64,000 nt of DNA, taken from Clostridia bacterium. Lineage in GTDB: Bacteria; Bacillota; Clostridia; Christensenellales; Aristaeellaceae. The notes under the pieces were generated by a model. It saw only the letters and a list, made by a program, of their open reading frames with translations. It had not been told where the DNA came from and made no database searches. Position numbers and translations under genes: made by a program. Position 1 is the first letter of the stretch; the number at the start of each line of letters is the position of its first letter. The stretch lies in assembly GCA_030529995.1 (NCBI GenBank), contig JAUMVT010000002.1, positions 33,515-97,514 of the forward strand, read 5' to 3'. Below, one piece after another: positions 7,941 to 14,983 of the stretch.

Positions 7941-10900
7941 ATGGCACAGGGATCTTATCGTCTACGTCTCCTGGCGGGAGAAAAGGAATATGAGGCCGGA
8001 GAAGCACTGTACCGCAAGGGCGGTGTCCGTGCACTGGAGCAATCCGGCATGCTGATGAAATATGTGGTGGCAGGAACCCCCAGAAGGGAAGTTATTTTTA
8101 CCCCGGAGGAGCCTGCCAAGTGCACCTGTGATGAATGGAACGCCCGGGGCGCCTGCCGCCATGTGGTGGCTTCCACCTTGATGGCACAGGAATCCGGCGC
8201 TATGGAAGATATGATTCGCCAAAAGGCAGTGCTGGCCGGGCCGAAGCTCATGTCCGCCATGGAATCCGCCCTGCCGGAGGACGGCACGCTGCGCATGGAA
8301 GTCACCCTTGTTTATGAAAACGGGACTCCGAATCAGAAGGCCAAGCTGCGCCTAGGGCTGCGTGTGGGCGAAGAAAGGCTGTACGTGGTGCGCAGCATTC
8401 CTCAGATGATTGAAGCCATTGACGCAGGCACCACCATGGAATTCGGCAAGGGCTTTGTGTATCATCCGGAGTGGATGCGCTTCGGCCCTGCGGAAACAAG
8501 GCTGCTGGGCATTCTCCGGGCCCTGTGCCTGGCGGAGAAGGAAGCAGGCGCCAGCCTCCGGGGTGCTGATCTTCGGGTGATGGCACTGCCGGAACCCTTT
8601 GCTGAGGCGGTGCTGAAGGAACTGGAGAATCTGCCCTTCCGTATGGCGGTAGGGGAGAAGGCCATGGTGGTCAAGCGGGTTCGTGCCGCTCGGCTGCCTC
8701 TGCATTATCGGGTGACAGGCTCCCTTCGGGGGCTCACCATTACGGCGCTTTTCCCCAAGGACTTTCAGCCGATTACGGCATCCTGCGCCTATGCGGTGGT
8801 CAGCGGCACGGTGGTGGCGGTGGATCCGGGGCAGCAAAGCGTGATGCGGGTGCTGTGGCAGGAGCAGATCGGCGGCCGAAGCATGTTTGACTTCCCCATG
8901 AAGGAGACAACCCGAGTTATCGGGGAAGTGATTCCCTTCCTGAAATTAACCGGCGTGGTGGAGATGGATTCGGACTTGGAGCGGCAGCTGGTGCGTCTGC
9001 CTCTGGTGCCCCGGGTGTATCTGGATCGGGAAGGCAAAGAAGTGGTGGCACGTACCCAGTTCTGCTACGGAGAGGATACCATTGATCCCTTCGATGACGC
9101 AGCGGAAATGGAGACCCTGCCCCGCACGGGAAAGGTGCTCCTTCGGGACGCCGCGGCGGAGCGGCAGGTGCTGGATGCCTTGGGAAGCGCGGGCTTCTAC
9201 GTGCGGAAGAATCGGGTCTACCTGACGGGACAGGATGCGATTTTCAACTTTGTGTCCGGCGGTGTGCAGAAGCTGCAAAACATGTGCGAAGTTTACCCGA
9301 GCCGGGATTTCCGCAAAATGACGCCCCGGAAGCCTGTACTGCAGGGGCGGATGCGCATGAACGGCGGCCGGCTGGAGCTGACCTTCACCGAGAACGGGGA
9401 GCCGGCGGAGGAAATTCTGAGCATTCTGGAGGCACTAAGCAAGCATCGCCGGTACTTCCGACTGAAGGACGGCTCTTTCCTGGATCTGTCCGGTATGGAT
9501 GAGTGGCAATCCCTTGCGGACAGCGTGTTTGAAGCGGCCAATGTGGAGGGCGCGGATGCTGTATCCCCTGCGGAGGATACGGTGTCCCTGAGTGCCTACC
9601 GCACCTGCTATCTGCACAGCCTGCTCAGTGCCTCCTCTCTGCCCATTGAAATGGACAGCTCGGTGCAGGACACGGTGAAAGCTCTGGTTGATCCGGATGA
9701 AGAGAAGATTCAGCTTCCGGCAGGCTTGAGCCTGCGTCCCTATCAGCAGCGTGGTTTCCACTGGCTGATGACCCTGGACAAGCTGCACATGGGCGGTATT
9801 CTGGCGGATGATATGGGTCTGGGCAAAACGGTGCAGGTCATTGCCATGCTGAAGGCCACCCGGAAGCCGGGACAGACTTCGCTGGTGGTTGCACCTACCT
9901 CCCTGACATACAACTGGCTCAGCGAGTTGGAACGGTTCACGCCGGAGTTGAGCGTCATGGTGATGGCCGGTTCCGGCCCTCAGCGTGCTTCCCAGATTGA
10001 GCACGTGAAGAAGGCCAAGGATGTGGATGTGCTGATTACCTCCTATCCTCTGATTCGCCGGGACATTGACCTGATGAAGGACATGGATTTCCGTTTCGTG
10101 ATTCTGGACGAGGCGCAGCACATCAAGAACGCCGGCAGCGTGGGAGCTGTGGCGGTGAAGCAGCTGCATGGGCAAACCCGGTTTGCCCTGACCGGCACAC
10201 CCATGGAAAACAGCACCGGCGAGTTGTGGAGCATTTTTGATTTCGTGCTGCCGGGGTATTTGTTCAGCTACAGTTCCTTCCTACGCAAGTATCAGGATGG
10301 GGAAGATCTGGACGATCTCCGTCGGCGGATTCGCCCCTTCCTCATGCGCCGCCTGAAGAAGGACGTGCTGACGGAACTGCCGGACAAGCTGGAAACCACC
10401 CTGACGGCGCAGATGTCCCCCGAGCAGGAAAAGGTTTATCAGGCGGCCATGGTGCGCCTGCGGGATCGTGTGGATCATGTCATGACCGAGAAGGGTCTTG
10501 GCCGAGGCCGCACCGAGGTGCTGGCAGCCATTACGGAGCTGCGGCAGATCTGCTGCCATCCCTCTCTTGTTTTGTCGGACTATGCAGGCACCTCCGGCAA
10601 AATGGAAATGCTGCTGGAAATCCTTCCGGGTGCCCTGCAGGCCGGACGGCGGATTCTGCTGTTCTCCCAGTTTACCTCCATGCTGAAGATTCTGAAAGAA
10701 CAGTTGGAAAACGCAGGCTACAGCTGCATGTATCTGGATGGTGAAACCCCGCCCCAAAAACGGCTGGAAATGACCGAGCAGTTCAACAGCGGCACGGGGC
10801 AAATCTTCCTGATTTCCCTGAAGGCCGGCGGCACGGGACTGAACCTGACCGGTGCCGATATGGTCATTCATTACGATCCCTGGTGGAACCCCGCGGCGGA

Positions 10901-11102
10901 AGATCAGGCTACGGACCGTGCCCACCGCATCGGCCAGACCAAGAAGGTGGAGGTCATCCGCCTTGTGACCCACGGCTCCATTGAAGAGCAGGTGGTGGCA
11001 CTTGGGCAGCGGAAGAAGGCCCTGTTTGATCAGCTGATTACCCCCGGTGAGGAGCTGGTCACCGCCCTGACAGAGCAGGATATTCGGGCACTGTTTGCGT
11101 GA
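7941..11102 (+). CDS. SWIM zinc-finger SNF2 family DEAD/DEAH-box helicase
   Basis: 1053 residues. The N-terminal SWIM zinc finger is CxC...CxH (C61, C63, C72, H74). A long SNF2-associated middle region follows. The two RecA-like lobes then appear: DDMGLGKT around residue 629 (motif I), DEAQ at 723-726 (motif II), and the helicase C motif TDRAHRIGQ around 991-999 with PWWNPA just before it. This is the bacterial HepA/RapA-like Swi2/Snf2 architecture, an ATP-dependent DNA translocase that remodels protein-DNA complexes. The ATG at 7941 is preferred, but a GTG at 7929 is also possible behind TTGGAG. The gene stands alone, divergent from the HD gene operon. Confidence 0.92.
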   Translation: MAQGSYRLRLLAGEKEYEAGEALYRKGGVRALEQSGMLMKYVVAGTPRREVIFTPEEPAKCTCDEWNARGACRHVVASTLMAQESGAMEDMIRQKAVLAGPKLMSAMESALPEDGTLRMEVTLVYENGTPNQKAKLRLGLRVGEERLYVVRSIPQMIEAIDAGTTMEFGKGFVYHPEWMRFGPAETRLLGILRALCLAEKEAGASLRGADLRVMALPEPFAEAVLKELENLPFRMAVGEKAMVVKRVRAARLPLHYRVTGSLRGLTITALFPKDFQPITASCAYAVVSGTVVAVDPGQQSVMRVLWQEQIGGRSMFDFPMKETTRVIGEVIPFLKLTGVVEMDSDLERQLVRLPLVPRVYLDREGKEVVARTQFCYGEDTIDPFDDAAEMETLPRTGKVLLRDAAAERQVLDALGSAGFYVRKNRVYLTGQDAIFNFVSGGVQKLQNMCEVYPSRDFRKMTPRKPVLQGRMRMNGGRLELTFTENGEPAEEILSILEALSKHRRYFRLKDGSFLDLSGMDEWQSLADSVFEAANVEGADAVSPAEDTVSLSAYRTCYLHSLLSASSLPIEMDSSVQDTVKALVDPDEEKIQLPAGLSLRPYQQRGFHWLMTLDKLHMGGILADDMGLGKTVQVIAMLKATRKPGQTSLVVAPTSLTYNWLSELERFTPELSVMVMAGSGPQRASQIEHVKKAKDVDVLITSYPLIRRDIDLMKDMDFRFVILDEAQHIKNAGSVGAVAVKQLHGQTRFALTGTPMENSTGELWSIFDFVLPGYLFSYSSFLRKYQDGEDLDDLRRRIRPFLMRRLKKDVLTELPDKLETTLTAQMSPEQEKVYQAAMVRLRDRVDHVMTEKGLGRGRTEVLAAITELRQICCHPSLVLSDYAGTSGKMEMLLEILPGALQAGRRILLFSQFTSMLKILKEQLENAGYSCMYLDGETPPQKRLEMTEQFNSGTGQIFLISLKAGGTGLNLTGADMVIHYDPWWNPAAEDQATDRAHRIGQTKKVEVIRLVTHGSIEEQVVALGQRKKALFDQLITPGEELVTALTEQDIRALFA

Positions 11103-11130
11103 GCGAGGTTTCCTTACGGTTCTATGATAC

Positions 11131-11176
11131 AAGAAAAAAAAGAAGGCGCAGCTTTCGAGTGTGATGAAAGCTGCGC
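11131..11176 (-). terminator. rho-independent terminator (minus strand) behind the flavoprotein gene and repeat A
   Basis: An 11-bp perfect stem, GCGCAGCTTTC (11146-11156) with GAAAGCTGCGC (11166-11176), is followed on the minus strand by CTTC and eight U residues (the A-run at 11131-11145). It would end minus-strand transcription coming from the flavoprotein gene after passing through the repeat at 11187-11258. Confidence 0.85.
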
Positions 11177-11186
11177 ATCAGGACAT

Positions 11187-11258
11187 CGCCAAAGTGGCAA
11201 AGCCACTTTGGCGAGTTTTGTCTCACTCGCAAGTCGAACGGTTTCACCGCTCGACTTG
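11187..11258 (-). repeat. dispersed palindromic repeat, copy A
   Basis: Three hairpins in a row. CGCCAAAGTGGC (11187-11198) pairs with GCCACTTTGGCG (11202-11213). GCGAG (11211-11215) pairs with CTCGC (11226-11230). CAAGTCGA (11230-11237) pairs with TCGACTTG (11251-11258), with an inner CGGT/ACCG stem. The same arrangement occurs in inverted orientation at 52749-52815. A stem base pair differs by a compensatory C-G to A-T change between the copies. Both copies lie next to a terminator facing the same way relative to the repeat, so the sense strand here is taken as minus. Short open frames across this stretch are by-products of the repeat. Confidence 0.75.
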
Positions 11259-11379
11259 CTGTTCGTTCATGTATGGCAATATGCATTCCATTCTTCAACA
11301 GTTTGTGCGGTCTGAACAAATGCGGAGTAACCTTCAACTTATACGCATCGCCCGTTTTCGTGCACGCAGGACTAAGTGA

Positions 11380-11922
11380 TTAAAAGAATTTCCTTGCAAG
11401 CTCACGAGCCTGTTCCTCACCATTGGTGTTCTTGATCTCACCTGCATCGGAAACGCTCGGAATCAGAACTTCTCCTACAATTTCCGCTTTCATCAGTGCC
11501 ATCGTCTTTTCAAAAGAGAAGCGGATGCCGGCGAAGGTTTCCTTGGTCTCTTCCTCGCAGCAGCTTAGAAGAGCAGCTTTTTTGCCGGAGAAATCCTTCC
11601 CTGTAACGCACAGAGAAAACCAACGGTCAATAACAGCCTTGATCTGTGCCGGGAAAGTATACCAGTAAACTGGGCTTGCGATCACGATGACATCGGCATC
11701 ATGGAGGTCTTCCGCTATTTTTTTAAAATCATCATGGAATACACAGGCTCCCTTTGTCATACAGCCATAGCAGCCACGACATCCGGCGATTTCCATATTT
11801 GCGACATCGTACTCTGTAATGGACGCACCGGCCTTTTTTGCTTCCTCTGCAAAGGCAGCGGCCAGCGCGTTGGAGTTGCCGTTTTTACGGGGGCTCGCTT
11901 TCAAAATAACAATTTTACTCAT
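11380..11922 (-). CDS. NAD(P)H-dependent flavin oxidoreductase / flavodoxin-fold protein
   Basis: 180 residues from the ATG at 11922 (GGAGGGTG upstream). The FMN phosphate loop is ASPRKNGNSN (9-18). The cysteine-rich CRGCYGCMTKGAC follows near residue 47-59, as in iron-sulfur flavoproteins and multimeric FMN reductases. SPVYWYTFPAQIKAVIDRW is the usual flavin-binding stretch. The likely role is two-electron reduction of quinones, azo or nitro compounds, or a redox stress response. A HxlR regulator is transcribed divergently 107 bases away, an arrangement common for redox-responsive pairs such as YodB/AzoR. The CxxC cluster could hold a metal centre but is not proof. Confidence 0.87.
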   Translation of the reverse strand: MSKIVILKASPRKNGNSNALAAAFAEEAKKAGASITEYDVANMEIAGCRGCYGCMTKGACVFHDDFKKIAEDLHDADVIVIASPVYWYTFPAQIKAVIDRWFSLCVTGKDFSGKKAALLSCCEEETKETFAGIRFSFEKTMALMKAEIVGEVLIPSVSDAGEIKNTNGEEQARELARKFF

Positions 11923-11995
11923 CTTTTCACCCTCCTGTTGAAGTTTGATGCCATTATGTGATAGAATGAGGCAAAAATAAAGTACGCACATTTGC

Positions 11996-12008
11996 GTTAG
12001 ATACTAAC
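11996..12008. promoter_or_regulatory. perfect palindrome, candidate HxlR operator
   Basis: GTTAG-ATA-CTAAC sits in the divergent region between the flavoprotein gene and the HxlR gene, 22 bases before the HxlR start. A dyad in this place fits autoregulation plus control of the oxidoreductase. Assignment is by position only. Confidence 0.45.
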
Positions 12009-12029
12009 CTTCAGGAGAGTGTAAAGGCC

Positions 12030-12398
12030 ATGAACAATTCGTCAAAAGAACTCGGCTGTTGCCTGGCGGGCGTGGAACTTCAGGATACTGGCTTTGGCTA
12101 CACGCTGTCCCTCGTTGAGGGAAAATACAAGATGATCATCATGTATTGGCTGGCAGAGTACAAATCTGTTATGCGCTATAATGAACTGAAACGGAGCCTT
12201 GGGAATATCTCACACAAGACTTTGAGCAACACGCTAAAGGAAATGGAAGCAGACCGTCTGATCATTCGGAAAGAATATCCGCAGATTCCACCCAAAGTGG
12301 AATACAGCCTTTCGGAACGCGGAAAGTCGCTGATTCCTGTGTTGGATGCCATGTGCGAATGGGGCGGAGCACACCGGGATGATCTGCCTACAAAATAA
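12030..12398 (+). CDS. HxlR family winged-helix transcriptional regulator
   Basis: 122 residues. The HxlR pattern is clear: GKYKMIIMYWLAEYKSVMRYNELKR, then the recognition helix region ISHKTLSNTLKEME and DRLIIRKEYPQIPPKVEYSLSERGKSL. These regulators bind as dimers and often sense redox or electrophile stress through an N-terminal cysteine. Here two adjacent cysteines, C10 and C11, lie in the N-terminal ELGCCLAGV segment. AGGAG (12013-12017) precedes the ATG at 12030. The likely target is the divergent flavoprotein gene. Confidence 0.92.
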   Translation: MNNSSKELGCCLAGVELQDTGFGYTLSLVEGKYKMIIMYWLAEYKSVMRYNELKRSLGNISHKTLSNTLKEMEADRLIIRKEYPQIPPKVEYSLSERGKSLIPVLDAMCEWGGAHRDDLPTK

Positions 12399-12497
12399 GG
12401 AGACATCCACAGAGCACACAACGGATTCCTGCTTGTCATGTTCAGCCGTATCGGCAACAAGCAATACTTTCTAAATGCTTGGGAGGAGCTATTTTTA

Positions 12498-12526
12498 GGG
12501 GCTGCCGCAACTTATGCAGCAGCCCC
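12498..12526. other. stable hairpin between HxlR and PII-like genes
   Basis: GGGGCTGC (12498-12505) pairs with GCAGCCCC (12519-12526). Neither strand has a U-run after the stem (the minus strand has UAAAAAU), so it does not look like a standard terminator. It lies in the convergent gap between 12398 and 12544 and may still protect 3' ends. Confidence 0.5.
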
Positions 12527-12543
12527 TCAGTGTAAGAACGTGT

Positions 12544-13242
12544 TTATTCAAGCCCCAGCGTTGCGTCTACCGGCACGGACAGAACAATGCCCTGCGCCGG
12601 GGTCTTCAGCCCGCAGCGGGTGCTGATGGCACTCATGACTTCCGCACGCTTTTCCTTGGGCAGGATGATGAGCACAATGTCCTGCTCGTCCTGCATGGCA
12701 ACGCCCATGAACTGGCTCGTCTGCCCGTCCACGTGGCGGATGCCCTTGAGTACTGTGCCGCCCCGGGCACCGGCGCTTCGGGCAGCGTCCACTACATCAT
12801 CGCTGAAGCCGCTCTTGACGGAAACACAAATCATAGAATAATCGGAATGTCTGTCCACAGAAGCATCCTCCTTCTTTTTGTCCAACAATACACGGTCATT
12901 CATGGCGTGCAGCATGCGCATGATGCTTCCCTGAAGTCCCCCCAGGGGAACGGTGACGGCAATGCCCTTGCCCCGCTTGTCCAGGTTCAGGGCACGACGC
13001 AGGCCGTCCATCACGTAGCCGGTCATGGCGGCGGGAAGCAGCGCAATGGTCAAAATCCGCAGCGTACCGGATAGGCCGCAGATGTCCAGCCATTCGCTGG
13101 GGGCGGTGCCCTGACCGCGGATCTGGTGGCACAGGGTCAGGTGCATACTGTTCAGGGTGGATGTTACTCGGCGATCATCCTCGTCTCGGGCAATAACAAA
13201 CAGCATACGGGGGTGAAGCATTTCTTTTGTTAACTCGCTCAT
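12544..13242 (-). CDS. PII-like (GlnB-fold) regulatory protein paired with DUF1538
   Basis: 232 residues, about twice the length of a normal PII subunit. Two alpha/beta halves are visible. The first has MLFVIARDEDDRRVTSTLN and ends near residue 125. The second starts SMICVSVKSGFSDDVVDAARSAGARGGTVLKG and matches the beta-alpha-beta-loop of PII proteins (GARGGTVLKGIRH resembles the PII GA.G.TV..GR. loop). A tandem or pseudo-dimeric PII-like protein is likely. Its ATG overlaps the stop of the DUF1538 permease by ATGA, so it is translationally coupled. The ligand is unknown. Confidence 0.75.
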   Translation of the reverse strand: MSELTKEMLHPRMLFVIARDEDDRRVTSTLNSMHLTLCHQIRGQGTAPSEWLDICGLSGTLRILTIALLPAAMTGYVMDGLRRALNLDKRGKGIAVTVPLGGLQGSIMRMLHAMNDRVLLDKKKEDASVDRHSDYSMICVSVKSGFSDDVVDAARSAGARGGTVLKGIRHVDGQTSQFMGVAMQDEQDIVLIILPKEKRAEVMSAISTRCGLKTPAQGIVLSVPVDATLGLE

Positions 13243-14765
13243 GCTTGATCCTCCTCGGGCATAATCACGATATCGTCATCCAGCTCGGCGGAAACAGCGG
13301 CAGGCGCCTTCGTCCTGGATTTGCGTACGTAAATCAGTCCCATGATTTGAATGGCGATCAGGGGCGTCAATGCCACCAACGCCACCACACCGAAGGCATC
13401 CGTGACCACATTGCCGCCGACGGCCGTGCACACGCCCATGGCAAGGGGCAGCAGGAAGGTGGAGGTCATGGGGCCGCTGGCCACGCCGCCGGAGTCGAAG
13501 GCCACACCCACGAAAATCGGGGGAACGAAGCGGGTCAGCGTCAGCGCCAGCAGATAGCCGGGCACAATGATCCAGTAAATGCTGATGCCGGTCAGGGCAC
13601 GGAGCATGCTGAGCGCCACGGCGCAGGCCACGCCGATGGACAAGCTGGCGTTCATCATCTTGTGGGAGATGGCACCGCCGGTGATTTCCTCTACCTGGTT
13701 GTTCAGCACCTGCACCGCAGGCTCGGCCTTCACGATGTAGAAGCCGATGACCAGACCGATGGGAATCAGCAGCCAGCGCATTTCCCCCTGGGCAAGGCTG
13801 GAGCCCAGCAGATTGCCCACCGGGGCAAAGCCTACGTTAACACCGGTCAGGAAGAGGATCAGCCCTACAATGGTGTACAGGAAGCCCACGCACATTTTCA
13901 TCAGCTGGTGCTTGCGGTACTTCCGGGTAATCAGCTGGAACAGCACGAAGACCCCCAGCACCGGCGCCATGCTGACCATGACTTCCTTGGCGTATACAGG
14001 CAGATACTTAATAAAGGCAGGCAGCACGTCCTGGGTGGTTTTCACGCTGGGGATGGAAGCGAGGGTGTAGGATGCTTCTTCCGGGTGATAGAAAATGCCC
14101 AGCAGCATGACCATCAAAATCGGGCCGATGGAGCACAGTGCAATCAGACCGAAACTGTCACTGGCACCGTCCTTGTCGCTTCGGGCGGCGGAAAGACCCA
14201 CGCCTAAGGCCATGATAAAGGGCACGGTCATGGGGCCGGTGGTTACGCCGCCGGCATCAAAGGCCACGGCAACGAAGGAGTCAGGGGTAAAAATGGTAAG
14301 GATGAACAGCGCAGCGTAAAAAATCGTCAGCAGCATGGAAAGCTTGATGCGGAACACAATACGCAGCACGGCAATGACCAAAAAAGCACCCACGCCGATG
14401 GCCACTGTCCAAATCAGCACCTGATTGGGGATGGAAGCCACCTGCTCCGCAAGCACCTGCAAGTCAGGCTCCGACAGGGTGATGATGGCACCCACGGCAA
14501 AGCAGATGATAATGGTCAGCAGCAGTTTGCGGTTCTTCACCAGCTGACCGCCTAAGCCCTGCCCTAAGGGGGTCATGGCCATTTCGGCGCCCAGCTGGAA
14601 GAAGCCCATGCCGATCATCAGCAGCACTGCACCCACCAAAAACAGGGACAGGGTGCCAAGCTCCATAGGCACAAGGGTCACGCTGAGCAGCAGCATGATG
14701 ACGGTAATCGGCATAACGCTGGCCAGAGATTCCCGAAAGTTTTGCTTCAGCTTTTCATTCAGCAA
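13239..14765 (-). CDS. DUF1538 family membrane protein, internally duplicated
   Basis: 508 residues with about 12 hydrophobic segments. The protein is a tandem repeat: FDAGGVTTGPMT at 169-180 recurs as FDSGGVASGPMT at 423-434, each followed by a Pro/Phe-rich helix, which suggests an inverted or direct-repeat transporter fold. The start is a TTG at 14765; AAGGAGGAG (14775-14783) is nine bases upstream, and in-frame TGA blocks anything longer. A competing ATG at 14772 opens only a five-codon frame. DUF1538 proteins are presumed transporters of unknown substrate, and the coupled PII-like protein suggests control by a nucleotide or metabolite. Confidence 0.8.
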   Translation of the reverse strand: MLNEKLKQNFRESLASVMPITVIMLLLSVTLVPMELGTLSLFLVGAVLLMIGMGFFQLGAEMAMTPLGQGLGGQLVKNRKLLLTIIICFAVGAIITLSEPDLQVLAEQVASIPNQVLIWTVAIGVGAFLVIAVLRIVFRIKLSMLLTIFYAALFILTIFTPDSFVAVAFDAGGVTTGPMTVPFIMALGVGLSAARSDKDGASDSFGLIALCSIGPILMVMLLGIFYHPEEASYTLASIPSVKTTQDVLPAFIKYLPVYAKEVMVSMAPVLGVFVLFQLITRKYRKHQLMKMCVGFLYTIVGLILFLTGVNVGFAPVGNLLGSSLAQGEMRWLLIPIGLVIGFYIVKAEPAVQVLNNQVEEITGGAISHKMMNASLSIGVACAVALSMLRALTGISIYWIIVPGYLLALTLTRFVPPIFVGVAFDSGGVASGPMTSTFLLPLAMGVCTAVGGNVVTDAFGVVALVALTPLIAIQIMGLIYVRKSRTKAPAAVSAELDDDIVIMPEEDQA

Positions 14766-14872
14766 TGATCATTTCTCCTCCTTCTTCTCGTGATAGAAAA
14801 CACCGACAATGCACTGCCGGACAGCTGCCGCGGGGGATAAGACAGGCGCCGGCGAAAAAAATCCTTATGAAA

Positions 14873-14902
14873 ATTGTATCGAATCTGTTTGCCTTTTGTC
14901 AA
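14873..14902 (-). promoter_or_regulatory. promoter of the DUF1538/PII-like operon
   Basis: On the minus strand, TTGACA (14902-14897), an 18-base spacer and TACAAT (14878-14873). It is about 110 bases upstream of the TTG start. Confidence 0.75.
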
Positions 14903-14924
14903 TATGGCGAAAACGGAAATTTGT

Positions 14925-14961
14925 CCAAAACGGAAAAGGATCGCCCAGATGAGGACGATCC
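14925..14961 (-). terminator. terminator of the clostripain-family gene
   Basis: Minus strand: GGATCG (14961-14956) pairs with CGATCC (14943-14938), followed by TTTTCCGTTTTGG. It lies 23 bases after the stop at 14984. Confidence 0.7.
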
Positions 14962-14983
14962 ATGAAAAGGGAATGGCGAGTTT

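Noticed and set aside
11124-11379. Short open frames over repeat copy A
   Set aside because: The peptide similarity with frames at 52578-53065 comes from the shared palindromes, not from selection on protein.
12498-12526. Hairpin considered as a standard terminator
   Set aside because: No U-tract follows on either strand.
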